DNA of 64,000 nucleotides from Bathynomus jamesi (lineage: Eukaryota > Arthropoda > Malacostraca > Isopoda > Cirolanidae). Below, one piece after another: positions 23,436-34,989 of the stretch. The notes beneath the pieces are model-generated. The model saw only the letters and a program-made list of their open reading frames with translations, did not search any database and was not told the origin of the DNA. The DNA lies in the NCBI GenBank assembly GCA_023014485.1, contig JAJOZX010009048.1, positions 50,863 through 114,862 on the forward strand. Reading direction: 5' to 3'. How positions within the stretch are numbered: position 1 is the first letter of the stretch; the number at the start of each line of letters is the position of its first letter. A program made the position numbers and the translations under genes.

Positions 23436-25570
23436 TTAATTTTGAATTCTTACCTTTCTGTACTGTAGATCTGCCAAAGCTTTGGATGCCTTCAAAGTAA
23501 CTTCTTTGCAAATCCTGTATGTTTGTCCATTAGTAGTAGATGCCTCAACTTGTGTTAGAATATCTGAATATGGTAAGATTAATTCATCTGGTCGACCAGG
23601 ATACACAAATGATGGGTTTGGGCCATGAGGATGAAGGAATGTGACTTTTACTTCTCTATTCTCTGGTATCTTTTCCAGCACATATGCCACCCACCAATGG
23701 CCATCATATGCAGCAGTAACAAAACCATGTATTTTCTCCTTAGTCACAACTTCTTCCTTTTCAGTAACTTTCTCAATATTTGAATAATGTTTAACCTTAA
23801 GAGAAGTCAATGAAACTGGCTGTAAATGGTGTAATTTCTGTGTACCAGCAATAGTCCTTGCAGTTGAGTGTCTTTCTTGGAGAAGTTGGCTTTCCTCTTC
23901 ATGCTCTTTATTGGTTGAAAAATGACATTTTATATTTACAATATTTTCACTTGCAAATGTATATAACTGTTCTGCAGTAAGGATCTGTTCATCATAAGGT
24001 CATTGTAGACTAGCTTTTGCAGCTAATCTCTTAACTGTGCCTCCAACACCATCACAGGGTCCCTTTCCATGACTTGTTGCAAAAAAATTCCATTCTGCTC
24101 AATTCCAAAATCATCTCTGTGATGGCAAAGATTCAAAAAGTTTTTGCAGTTCTTATACTGTCCTGCACACCCATCTGAAAAGTAAATTATTTTGTGGATG
24201 GAACCGATGGATGAGATATTATCTTTTAGGAATTTTATCAGATGCTTTTGAAACAAATGTACAGCAACTGTGTTATGGATGTTACACTCTGAAATAATAA
24301 CAAAGCTAAGGTGAGCAATCTCATCATCCTTTTTATAGTAAATAACAAATGGATGTAGAGTAGCCATCTCATTGTTCCAGTGAAAGCTCTGAACCTCATC
24401 TTGAAGAATAAAGGAATAATTTTCAGCAAAATCACACACAGCAAGGACCTCACCATCTTTCAAAGACATTTTTGTTTCACAGTAATAAGTTGCTTGCATC
24501 TTTGTCTTGAAGTCATGTATCTGGTATTCTTTCAGTTGGTTACAGAATTGGTCAATATATTCATCTGTATTCAGTTCTACTGATTCAAGATTTGACCGAT
24601 CTGTATTGGTCCACTTTTTAAAATTTATGATATCAATGAAGTTGTTTGTAAATATGTCCAGTAGTCTGTTTTTTAAATCTGATGGATCTCCACATTGTTC
24701 ACATTGTCTGAGGCAGCATTTCTGTGAGGCAGGATTGCATTCCATAAAGGCAACACAATGACGTACATTCTTAATAGGTGTGTCATCATTTGCAGTTAGT
24801 TTTTCTAATTCAGCTCCTACAAACATAAGTTTGGCATTCTGATGAATTGTACACACACACACATAATGAGTGAGTTCCTGTTGCTCCAGCAATAACATAC
24901 TGCTTTGGACGCAATTCTGCAAATTTACTGAATCCCACCTTAACCAAAGGATTTCTTTCTTTGAAAATATGATAGGCTTCTTTTAAATTGCAAAGTAAAA
25001 GATGCTTTTGCAAATGTATCCTTCCTCTTTCATTGTCAATGATACTACAATAGTCTTTCTTTCCTGGCATTGTTCTACTGATGTCTTCTGAAAGATAAAA
25101 TGCTTTAATAGCATCAACAGTATCCTGTTTAATTCTTTTCCCACCCTTTGGATTTGGGTCTGAAAGGACACCTTTTTCTTCAACTATTTTTTTAGCAATA
25201 GATGCTGTATGCCTTGTTGTGTTAAATTCTGAAGCAATTTTCCTAATGCTCCAACTTTTGGGCAATACAGTGAGGATTTTTATTTTATCACTTCTTTAGT
25301 ATTTTCATTTTTGAATTTTTCCTTGAGTTGATTTATTATTTCTAAACAGTCTACATCTCCAGATGGCTCCTTAAATTGTGAGTCAGAAATCTCTTTTCCT
25401 GCAACTGTTTCCATTCTCTTCTTAACTGTCTCTGTCACCTTGCTTAGTTTTTTAGCTCAATATGACTTTTGCTCTACAAGCTTTCTCTTTTTTATGGGTG
25501 ATTCACCAATTGAAACAAAAGAAGCATTCAAAGTACACATCTCATGGTTTTGCTCTGAAGTTGATGCATC
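23436..25570 (-). pseudogene. Sola-like transposase, helix-turn-helix and DDE parts
   Basis: In order on the minus strand: LPKSWSIRKIASEFNTTRHT (helix-turn-helix, about 25260), KVGFSKFAELRPKQYVIAG, VCTIHQNAKLMFVGAELEK, CxxC pairs near 24720 (CCLRQCEQC), VLAVCDFAENYSFILQDEVQ (first Asp, about 24440), IIYFSDGCAGQYKNCKNF (second Asp, about 24170), then in a shifted frame FFATSHGKGPCDGVGGTVK, and a C-terminal domain with WWVAYVLEK and VTFLHPHGPNPSFVYPGR. I recall this architecture from a large uncharacterised transposase family. Lesions: frameshifts near 24860 and 24095 and stops near 25280 and 24000. The first part of the gene lies beyond hAT-B. Confidence 0.75.
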
Positions 25571-25578
25571 ACTATTGT
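25571..25578. other. TSD of hAT-B (left copy)
   Basis: ACTATTGT, repeated exactly at 29916-29923. It marks the hAT-B insertion site inside the Sola-like transposase coding region. Confidence 0.95.
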
Positions 25579-25599
25579 CAGAGATGGGCAAGATCAAGA

Positions 25600-25860
25600 T
25601 CAGATCACCAGAAAAATGTGATCTTGAAGATCAAGATCAGATCACCAGAAAAATGTGATCTTGAAGATCCAGATCAAGATCGTGATCTTGAAGATCCAGA
25701 TCAAGATCATGATCTTGAAGATCCAGATCAAGATCGTGATCTTGAAGATCAAGATCAAGATCGTGATCTTGAAGATCCAGATCAAGATCGTGATCTTGAA
25801 GATCCAGATCAAGATCGTGATCTTGAAGATCACTTTTCAAGATCACTTTTTAAGATCACT
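25600..25860. repeat. 27-bp subterminal array of hAT-B (left)
   Basis: About six units built on the palindrome GATCTTGAAGATC followed by CAGATCAAGATCGT. The array encodes spurious D-L-E-D-P-D-Q-D-R repeats in one frame. Shorter GATCTTCAAGATC stretches at 29755-29905 mirror it at the other end. Repeats next to the TIRs commonly serve as transposase binding sites in hAT elements; that role is inferred here. Confidence 0.9.
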
Positions 25861-26296
25861 TTTATATGAATTGAAAAAAGTTGTACTCTTGTAGAGTAAA
25901 CAAAAACAAATTATTTTGTTAATCACTCCTGAAAAGTATCACTCCTAATACTCCCCTGAGGGCTGAGGCAATACAAGCATCACATCCTACCCATGTCACC
26001 TGATCTAAACCACGGGGATTGACGATTCCCCTTTCAGTTTTTCAGGTGGTAAACTTAAAACTTAGTATTATCATAACTTATCAGCAAAGAAAAAACTATT
26101 AAATGACCTACATATAGTTTTTAGTTCTATTTTTCTCAATTCTCATTTCACCAGGTCCATAACTCATATCAATGAATGGTCAGCATATATAAGTAAACAT
26201 TTTTTACATAGAATTTAATTTTACAGTTTTACTGCAGTACGCAATTACTGACAATATAAGGGTAAAAACCGCAAGTTAAGAGTGTTAATTTAATGT

Positions 26297-29200
26297 TCAA
26301 CCGCTGTAAACATTTGCTTTCAGCAAAACCAATTGTTCAAAGTTACCATCCGAGAGACGTTTTCGTTTGGGGCTATGAACCATGCCAGCAAACGAAAACA
26401 ACCGTTCCACTGGTGCAGAGGAAGGTAGCGTGGTGTTATACCTCTTGAAGATCTTCTTTATAGCAGGATACCTATCTAAAGAGTCGAGTGCCTTACTGGT
26501 GTCCTGCAAATAATTGAGGACTTCCAAGTCTTCCTTGTTGTTAGGAGCAGAGAATGAGCCGTCCATAGGTCTGAAGAAATCGTCTTCAGATGATGAGTCT
26601 GAGTTCACCGAACTATTTCCACTGCTGTCAGAATTACAATTTCTTACAGCCATTTGCAGCTTGTCTTTTACTTGAGACTTGATTGCTTCATGATCGCCGA
26701 AATTAGGCCCTTGCAACAATGATATCCATCTAAGTTTGAAATACGGATGAGTTACCTCGGGGCTCAACGACAAAAAATGACCAAATCTGGCATTGAAGCC
26801 AGAGATGACTGCTGCCAGTAATGGCATGCAGTGTCTCAAGCGCAGGTCGTTTGGTTGGATAGGCTCCAATCTTGCGAGGGCATCTTGAGTCACTAGGACT
26901 GTTGGAAGAAGACAACCGTAGTAGCATTCTTTCTCTGCCTGTAATTTGTTGAGGGCTGCTGCAATTGGTTTTAGAACAGACAAATATTCTGAAATAAATT
27001 CCAATTCATTGTCTTTGAGGATGGGTAGATTCAGTTCTTCAAGAGCTACATTCACGTCGTTCTTATGTTTATATATTTGGCTTAATGAGTCGTACATTGA
27101 GTTCCATCGGGTGACGCATGGGTACCTAAATTGGACGCCAGTTATTTCCTGTATTTTTTCTGCTGACTTGGGTTTACCAGCAGCATTCCACAGCGCGAAC
27201 ATTTTCCCATTGCAGAATGCTTTATCTTCTTTAGTCCAGGTGAATTCAGTCCTTTATCTGCATCAGTTGTTGCTACCAAGTTCAATGTGTGGGAGGCACA
27301 TCGAATATGGGATGATAGTTTCACTGACTCCTCTCCATGCTCTCCTGAATGTTCAGGAAAGTTGCTGATGATAACCTCTTCATCTGAATCTTTTTCATCT
27401 TCATCTGCATCATCTTCATCAATGTCGTCAGTACGATTCTGAACACGAACACCAAACTCTTTAAAGCATTTCACCATGTTCGATGCATTGTCGGTGACTG
27501 TAGATACAACTTTTCTATAAGATAAACCATGCTCCGAGTTGATCCTGTCCAATATTCCAGCAATTTTATCAAAGCTATGTGTTCCACGAAATCTTCGGCA
27601 TGCCAGTGCAGCTGATCCTCGTGACAAGTCATCATTGATCTGTAATGTAAGAATATAAAATCAATGTTTGTATGAACATTTTTTTAAGCTTAATTTATAA
27701 TATTGGTTAGACACGCACCAGCTAAACTGCGCCACCAAACATTGAAGAGAAGAACTATGTGATATAAAGGAGGCAATTCAGCGATGAGTCGCCTACCATA
27801 CCACCACATCAGTGACCCATCCCATAAGAGCAAAATGTGGAAGAGTCCATATTCACAGCCTGTGAATATGGACTCTTCCACATTTTGCTGTGAATCAGAC
27901 ACAATGACAGATGACAGAATTAGTGAATTAGTGTGAAATTACTGTGAATCACAGCAAAATGAAGCACCAAATTAATGAATGAGGAACACATGTCGAATAA
28001 TTGAAAAGATTATACTATAAGTCTATCAGACTATCAGTCTATCACCAATGGTCAATTTATCAATTATATAAAAATAATATACTAAATCAATAGCATACCC
28101 AATGCGCAGTGACTCCCATGAAACTGCGGTGATTAGTTGACCATATGTCGCATGTAACACACACATGGTCAACTGCTGCCAGTTTTGCTTGTATGTCTTC
28201 CTTCATTGTACTGGTGGTTGTTGCAAGAGATCTAGCCAGGGTGCGTCTAGATGGCACCTGAACAGCTGGGTTGATGTCTGAAAAAAATATTTAAAAATTA
28301 AAACAAATACAATAGATTAGCTATGGAAAAAATATCAAAATATTTAGCTAGGCTAGCGATAGTCTAATGTTCATACAAATAATATGATTAATTATTTTAA
28401 TCAGATATTAGCTATGGAAAAAATAGCAAAATATTTGAGTTATACTAACATGAAAGAAGATCCTTAAATTCATGTAGTTCAACTAGGCTCAATGGTAGGA
28501 GCCCATTAGCCACAAGCGAGAGAATCTTCTTTTCAAGGATATCCTTGCATATTGGTGGTCCTGGTTTTTGCTTGGAAATGTGGAACATGCTTAGTGTTGA
28601 CTGCTTGGCAATTTTGGCAGGGCCAGCATTGCTACCGGGCATCTTCTTCTTTAGCTGGACGCTTGCGAGATTTCTTCTCCGATTCATATTCACCCAAAAG
28701 ATCCGAATGTAGTTTCTGCACAAGAAAATAAATTATCATCATGCGGAGAGACTTCTTGAACACCCTGTATAATATTATCAGAGTATCAAACTTCTAGTTG
28801 AAATTAATACTTAACAAGATTCTAAAATTTTGTTATCTTTAACTAAAATTATTTTCACCATGATCAGTGCATTTTTATCCTATGTTAAATTGAAAGCTGA
28901 ATTTCGTCCTTCAGTAACTAAATAGGAGAAATTACAGACATGGATCAGACAGAGAGAAAGACAGATACACCTGGCATTTTATTATAGTTGGATATCGGCA
29001 GTTTTAATGTAGTTACTAGTCCATAATCTATTAATATCTGAAGTGCACAATATATTCAAATGGACGTCTATGTAAATGTAGCATTAGTCTTGTATGGCAC
29101 CAGTCACTTAAAATATGACTTGAACCATTATGTTAATGTTGCTACTTACTACTTAGTTACTAAGTAGTACTAACCCTGAGGTGCCTCAGAAGATTGCTTG

Positions 29201-29429
29201 TTGAGTCGAGGCCAGCAGACAGAATTGTAGTTTTCTTTGTACACTGCCTACAAATAACTTTGATACTGTTTCCAGTTTTTTTGACAATTTGAAAATATTT
29301 TCCGTTCAATAGCACTGATTGATCCTTATTACCAACATTGTTATCTAAATATATTGAATACTGTTCTGGTGACAACCTAGAATATTTGGTTCCCTTGGGA
29401 GCCTGTTGAAGTTGTAAAATTGCACTCAT
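26297..29429 (-). pseudogene. hAT-B transposase gene, spliced, nearly intact
   Basis: Exons on the minus strand: 29429-29160 (MSAILQLQQAPKG; BED-like finger CRQCTKKT...HLR), about 28733-28445 (KQKPGPPICKDILEKK), about 28287-28102 (INPAVQVPSRRTLARSLA, CDIWSTNHRSFMGVTAHW; acceptor TTTCAG, donor GTATGC), and 27638-26297. The last shows KVVSTVTDNASNMVKCF (hAT catalytic block), an acidic run, SSHIRCASHTLNLVA, YPCVTRWNSMYDSL, and the C-terminal SSAPVERLFSFAGMVHSP. A 1-nt loss in an A-run near 27197 splits the last exon; otherwise most of the gene is readable. Exon 2 frame is uncertain. hAT transposases cut and paste DNA leaving 8-bp TSDs, matching this element. Confidence 0.75.
27829..27889. repeat. 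Perfect 30-bp palindrome with 1-nt centre
   Basis: AGCAAAATGTGGAAGAGTCC at 27829 begins a 30-nt arm that is exactly complementary to 27860-27889, with a single C (27859) between. It lies between hAT-B exons 3 and 4. No mismatch was found in the arms, so it is young or an artefact. Confidence 0.9.
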
Positions 29430-29923
29430 TATTAAAAAATTAAATCTGTAAATAAAATATGTTTAGAATTAATTTATTATGAATACGGACCTATAGGCTA
29501 TATTTTATGCCTATATATAATAATATATTAATAGAACACTTTTAACATAATTGCACAGTAAATTACACTTTTTACGAGCCTAAATTCCACAGCAACTACA
29601 CCTTCCATGAGCCCACGCATGACGCAAGTCACCCAACTAACAGAAAACATAAACAGTCGGTGTTGAACAAAGTTGCCACCAGATGTCGCTTGGACAAAAA
29701 ACAAATTACATTCGCATAGCGGCATATTTAAGAATCTGAAATTAAAAGTGATCTTGAAGTCTAAAGTGATCTTCAAGATCACAAGAAATAAAGTGATCTT
29801 AGATCAAGATCAAGATCACCATAATAAAAGTGATCTTCAAGATCAAGATCAGATCATGATCTTGATCTTCAAGATCACGATCTGATCTTGAAGATCAAGA
29901 TCGTGCCCATCTCTGACTATTGT

Positions 29924-30197
29924 CAACATTTTCAATTTTCTCAAGATCTTCAGGTGGTTCACTACTACAAGAAGAATCATCATTTATGTCTGAATTCAAA
30001 GTGCCTATTCCTTTCTCAGGCAAGGACTCAAGATGTTCTCTACACTGCTTACAAAGTCTGTGATGTAGTGTTAAGTGCAGATCGGGAAACTTATTTACAA
30101 GTTCCTGTGGTACAATTCTCAAACTCTTCTTTCGACACTGACCTTTGTGACGCAGCAAAGGATCAGCACACTTCTGTTTCAGTTTTAAATGTTCCAT
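29924..30197 (-). pseudogene. Sola-like transposase N-terminal zinc-binding part
   Basis: Starts MEHLKLKQKCADPLLRHKG; shows CADPL...HKGQC, then LHHRLCKQCREHLESLP, a Cys/His pattern that also begins the related protein at 44300. It runs into an acidic Ser/Glu-rich stretch (SSCSSEPPEDLEKIENVDNS) where hAT-B interrupts it; the frame resumes at 25570. Together with 23436-25570 this makes one transposase gene. Confidence 0.75.
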
Positions 30198-30589
30198 GTT
30201 TGTACTCTGAAATCACAAAAGCACAAAGAAAATCCTGAAAAGAAAACAATGAACAATTAATGAATTATTAAATAAATTTTTATACAGTATTTAGTAAAAA
30301 TAAATTAACTAACTTGAAGTCAGGAGTCAACTCTGTAAAGTTGACAGTACTTATATACTAGTTGGGCCTTTGGATCAGCGCTACTCCAGTAGATTTGGGG
30401 CTGTCGAGGGGTTTAACCCTGGTTGTCTTTTAAAAGACTTCTTTTGGCACAGGTCACAAAAAGGTTTTGAACTAATAATGTTAAGTTGAACTAAGTCTTC
30501 ACTGACACTATATCAGAACAGAACTTTTAAATAAATGAACTGACAAAAAAAATCTAAAATTGAAGAATGATGCCAACTTCATTTATTTT

Positions 30590-31056
30590 TTATACATTGA
30601 ACTAGTTATCAGCCACTTACAGCTTCTTGGGATTTTGTTGTACATGACTCAAGGTATTAATGTAAAAAAATTGAATTTTTAGGAGAAGGTATTTTTTTTT
30701 TATTCAAGGTCAAAGGTCAACTTTTGAAGGGATTTTTTTATTTTTCATAGTAGAGATATTTAACAAGAGACAATAAACAAGGGGCTACTAAAGAGCTTTA
30801 AAATGAGACCAAAATCAATGCTCTAGCTTTAATAGTCTTTTAGTTACACCGTTTTGAAAATAGTTATTTAACACAAAAAAGGTCAAAATGTCACAACTTT
30901 GTGACCTTGTATCTCAGTAACCAAAGGTCAGTCAGCTCTAATAATTTGGGAATTTAAGTTTGGCATGTATATCTGCTATTGTGCCAAGTATGAGCAAATT
31001 GAAAGGGGTGAGTGCAAAAAGTGCCATTTTGTGGCTGAGTTGACATGGAATGACCC
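30590..31056. repeat. Right TIR of Sola-like element 1
   Basis: Inverse of 22528-22990. The outer end reads GTTGACATGGAATGACCC and is followed by the ATTT target duplicate. Small indels (for example GTGCAAAAAGTGCCATTTTG near 31010, absent in the left arm) show some independent decay. Confidence 0.85.
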
Positions 31057-31060
31057 ATTT

Positions 31061-32278
31061 ACAGAATCACCATCTGTGATATAGTTTCATTTCCCCTTGA
31101 AGCTCAAGATTAAGGTTATTTAGTTTAGATGTCAGATCAACTAAAAATGCTAGATCAGATAACCACTTTTGATAGCTCAATTCTTCACAAGACTCACCTC
31201 TTCTCTGTAAAAATTCTTTGATTTGGGGAATAAGCTTCTCAAATTGATCAATTACTTTTCCTTTACTTAGCCAATGGACTTCCATATATAAAATAAGATC
31301 CCCATACTCAGCATTCATCTCATCCAGAAGTGCCTTAAATTGTCTATGTTGTCCTGGATAGAATTTATGATTTTGACAGTCGGTTTCATTATATGCTCAT
31401 AGTTAATCACTTTTGAACATAAAACTTGGTGTATGATGTAATGGTAACTAATGAAGTGTGGAAAAGCCTCATTCTTTTTGCAAAGGGTAAGAAAACCAAC
31501 ATTTTTCCCAATCATTGCTGGTGCACCATCTGTTGTCATTGAGATGAGTTTCTTAAGAGGTACATTATATTCTTCAACAAAAGTCTTGAAAACTTTGTAT
31601 ATATCTTCACCATGTGTTTTCTCTTTTAAAGGAATGAGAGTCAAAAACTCCTTCTTGACACTGTTTTATCCGCGAAAACCATGCATATAAATACGATAAG
31701 TTGGGCAGTGTCAAGAACGTCTGTTGACTCATGAATTGTAAGTTAAAAAATGTGCACTTTTCCATATCACATTTTATCTGACTATGTATATTTTGTGACA
31801 TTTCTATTCTCTGTGTAATTGTATTTCCTGAGAGTGGCATAGATTTTATTACAGACATAATCTGTCTTATTTTTATAGTTTTCAAACAAAGCTTCTGCAG
31901 CAGCAAACATACACTTCTTGATCATTCCCCATCTTCAAATGGTTTTTTCTTTTTTGCAATAACATTTGCAACCATAAAGGATGCCACAGTAGGTGCATTT
32001 GATGGGGAAATAAGTTTTGTTATTGTTCCTTGTCTATGAATGAAATAATTTTTTAATTGTTTTACTTTATCATTTCTTATGGCACTGTGGGCTGGGTACT
32101 TCTCATTATAATCTTTGTGAACTGTGTTAAAATGGCATTCTACATTGCTCTTTTTAGAAAGTGCAACAGTAGTGTGACATATCATACAAACACATTTCTC
32201 ATTGAAACTAGTAAAAAAATAGTTTGCTTCCCATTCCTCATGGAAAGCATAGTTAGGAGTTCTTTTCTTTGATGTCAT
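31061..32278 (-). pseudogene. hAT-A transposase N-terminal and central parts
   Basis: Starts MTSKKRTPNYAFHEEWEANY at 32278, with a BED finger CMICHTTVALSKKSNVECHF...H. Then SGNTITQRIEMSQNIHSQIK, MTTDGAPAMIGKNVGFLTLC (hAT block with the second Asp, about 31530), and EYGDLILYMEVHWLSKGKVI near 31300. Frames shift several times between 31906 and 31315. The coding sequence stops abruptly at the Sola-like element and continues at 22523. ZBED/SCAND3-like hAT; dead. Confidence 0.85.
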
Positions 32279-32345
32279 GGCAGAGCATTTTTTAAGCTTT
32301 TCCCACTCGGCAACAAAGGCAGATTGGGAAGGTGGGGGGGGGGAT

Positions 32346-33045
32346 TAAGGCAGGGGTGTGCTCCCAATTTCTTAACAACCAATGGCCAATGGTGTGAGTC
32401 ATTAAGCTAGGGTTTCTGGGGTGAGCAGTAGCTCCCCCAGCAGGCTCCAGGGCAGAGCCCCGGAAGCCAATGCATTTTAGCTTTTCCAAACAGCAAATTT
32501 TGTAACATTTTGGCAGAAATTATTTAACATATTCTTTATACTCACTAATGACATAATTATCTAAAAATAAACGAATTTTCATCAAAAAATAAATAAATAT
32601 TGAAATGACCACTGCTTGTGATACTACCTATATTTTTCTATAAAATCCAGAAAAAATAGAAAAAAAATTTAGATACAAATAAATTTCTACCAGCTGTTAA
32701 ATATTAAGGCAGAGGTGTGCTGCCAATTTCTTAACAACCAGTTTTGATACAAATAGGGGTGTAAATCAGTAAGTGCCAATGGTGCGAGTCATTAAGCTAG
32801 GGGTCTTGGGTGGAGCCCCAGAAGGCAATGCATTTTAGCTCTTCCCAACAGCATTTTGTAACATTTTGACAGAAATTATTTAACATATTCTTTATACTCA
32901 CTAATGACATAATTATCTAAAAATAAACTAATTTTTCATCAAAAAATAAATAAATATTGAAACAACCACTGCTTGTGATACTACCTATATTTTTCTATAA
33001 AATCCAGAAAAAATAGAAAAAAAATTTCTACTGACTGTTAAATAT
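32346..33045. repeat. Tandem duplication in hAT-A 5' region
   Basis: 32346-32704 and about 32705-33045 are two direct copies starting TAAGGCAGRGGTGTGCTSCC and sharing TTAAGCTAGG, GCCAATGCATTTTAGC-like words, TTTATACTCACTAATGACAT and CTACCTATATTTTTC. They differ by a small insertion (near 32740) and substitutions. It lies upstream of the transposase start, so it could have duplicated promoter sequence. Confidence 0.85.
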
Positions 33046-33059
33046 TTGTCAAAAACAAA

Positions 33060-34140
33060 CAAATGGTTCGGTGATTCAATCAAAATTTAACAACCAGTTC
33101 GGGTGAACTAGACTGAACCAGTCCCAGCAACCCCTGGATTAAGGATACTATGGATCCAGATGTTCCCTAATCAGGCCACTATCCCCGTGTGGTCTGAAAT
33201 AACACTAGCATTATCTATATATAAATATTCAATGTAAATTTCATATTTACATTTAGGATAAACAGTTCTGATTATGGCATATGTGGATGTATTATACATA
33301 TTTATATGGCTTCCAAGAAAATGCTCACAAGACAACTCCCAAGACAATTCTATTTTTAGAAGTTTTGAAAATTCCCTGTTGCCCAGGACCCTAAAATTTC
33401 ATTTACTGGGTGACAAATTTTCTTCACTGGGTGACATTTATGTTGCCCACTCACTAGATTAAAAATGGCCTGTGTCATGGTGTTAAAATTCAATAACACA
33501 AAGGTCATTTTTGTAGCAAACAAGGCAATCACACAACTGACACTACACATGAAAAAAACAAACTAACTACAAATTCTCCTTCAATGCTACGTACAGTAAC
33601 CCATATAAACATTTTCAACATTTTAAAAATATAGAATTTTCATCATCTTATTGCTTAACTTGACTCTTTCAGTCAAATATTTGGATGTAAATTAAGAAAA
33701 GATAATTAACGTAATTTATAATTATATTGTAATTATCTTAAAAGATAATTTATATGCTAAGTGATTCCTTGCAACTCTTGGAACCTGTATCCATGGTGAT
33801 AAGACACACCCCCTAATTTAGGATATTTTGAAGGATCTCGAGTGACTAAGTCTAAGACTTCACTACACTTCTGTGTACGACTGCATGACTAAAATTTCCA
33901 CTTTTACACTGTTAATATATTACATAATTTTAGGACATTTTTCTATATATAGGGGTTTGTTGGTGATTATATAATTCAAGGCTCTTTTAAAGGCTTTTTA
34001 GGAGCAGTACATAAGATACATTAGGAAGATTTTGAAAAAATAAGCTTTGACTGTTTAATTAATTTATAACTAAAAATTGAATAAACAATGATTGTGGGCT
34101 CCATAAAAGGGCTTTGTGGGTGCCATGACACTCGCTGGCT
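33060..34140. other. hAT-A 5' non-coding remainder
   Basis: AT-rich sequence up to the right terminus of hAT-A. No coding frame was recognised. The outermost 60 bases (GTGGGCTCCATAAAAGG to the TIR) look like ordinary hAT subterminal sequence. Confidence 0.4.
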
Positions 34141-34166
34141 ATAGGTTGGGGACCACTGCTATAGAT

Positions 34167-34989
34167 CATGTGAATTATATTGATAAAAAGAAGGAAATTA
34201 GGCCCAAAACTTGATATATGGTGGTACTCATACTAATTTTTGACCTGATAACACTATATATTTATACACACACACCACTTTTTCTTAACTTATTGATAGA
34301 GAAATGTTAAAGGAACAAACTATTCATTTATTGCTTTTTTGTAAATTGGTGCCCAAGAGGTCAAATATTGACCTTAATATTTATTTTTAAGGTCAAATAT
34401 TGACGTCAACATTCATTTTTAAGGTCAAATATTGACCTCAATATTCATTTTTAAGGTCAAATTTTTTGTTTATATACAACAATAATTATACCATTTTTGG
34501 AATCCTCAGAACGTGCTGATTCCAAATATATATAGTTTTATGGGTATATATAACCATTATAAGCTGAGTTATGGTCAATTGAATATAGGTAGGTCAACTG
34601 ATGTCCTCAAAATCACCTTAGCCATAACTCATGACCTATAGGTCCAATTGATCTGAAACTCTGGAAATTGTATTTTTGATCTAAAACCAACCCCTGTACA
34701 ACCAATTTTCAGCAAAATTGAAGAGGTATTGATGTTACCTACTGGTCCATTTGTCCTTGAATCACCCTTGTATTACCCTTCATTAAAGATTAATAGACAG
34801 ATTAAATAGAGAAGTCATGTTCATTTAGTAGTAAAAATATTGTTATTGAATTAAGTCAGGTCATATATTGGTTTATTCAAATGAAAGTGTTTATCAAGGA
34901 ATGATCATAAAGTGTTACCCAAACTTCTCAACAAAACAAAAAGCTAAGTACCGACTGGTTATAATTAGTCTCGAGTATTTTTCAACTTT
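34167..34989. other. Spacer with AGGTCA palindromes, no gene
   Basis: Follows the right TSD of hAT-A. Contains the triple 32-bp repeat listed separately and further GGTCAA/TTGACC words. No coding frame recognised. Confidence 0.45.
34358..34453. repeat. Three 32-bp repeats, each with AGGTCAAATATTGACCT
   Basis: Units at 34358, 34390 and 34422 begin AGGTCAAATATTGACSTYAA and end ATTTTTA. Each contains AGGTCA facing TGACCT (one copy TGACGT) across 5 bp, so each is a short palindrome. A partial fourth unit follows. AGGTCA is the half-site of nuclear receptors; whether that is relevant here is unknown. Confidence 0.85.

Larger units (their letters stand above)
25579..29915 (-). mobile_element. hAT-B element with GATC-rich subterminal arrays
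   Basis: Termini CAGAGATGGGCAAGATCAAG and CTTGATCTTCAAGATC-like sequence ending GCCCATCTCTG, flanked by the exact 8-bp TSD ACTATTGT. Length 4,337 bp. Both ends carry dense GATCTTGAAGATC palindromes, with a regular 27-bp array on the left. A spliced minus-strand hAT transposase fills the interior. It is the best preserved DNA transposon in the window and the innermost layer of its nest. Confidence 0.92.
22528..31056 (-). mobile_element. Sola-like DDE transposon 1 (4-bp TSD, long TIR)
   Basis: Ends GGGTCATTCCATGTCAAG and the inverse at 31056, flanked by a perfect 4-bp duplication ATTT (22524-22527 and 31057-31060). TIRs are about 460 bp. Total 8,529 bp, including hAT-B (4,337 bp). A 4-bp TSD fits the Sola superfamily; the assignment is inferred from TSD length, not from a search. 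The transposase lies on the minus strand. The element is inserted in the hAT-A transposase coding sequence. Confidence 0.85.
18811..34158 (-). mobile_element. hAT-A element carrying nested elements
   Basis: The left end reads CAGTGGTCCCCAACCT and the right end GGTTGGGGACCACTG. Both are flanked by the same 8-bp duplication CTATAGAT (18803-18810 and 34159-34166), the hallmark of hAT insertion. Span is 15,348 bp, of which a piggyBac-like element (18876-21813) and a Sola-like element (22528-31056) are later insertions. The remaining sequence carries a minus-strand BED/ZBED-type transposase pseudogene and a duplicated 5' block. The intact TSD shows the whole assembly has stayed unrearranged since hAT-A landed. 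Confidence 0.92.

Noticed and set aside
25462..25894. Open frames made of DLEDPDQDR or ILIWIFKIT repeats
   Set aside because: They arise from the 27-bp subterminal array of hAT-B, which has no stop in several frames.
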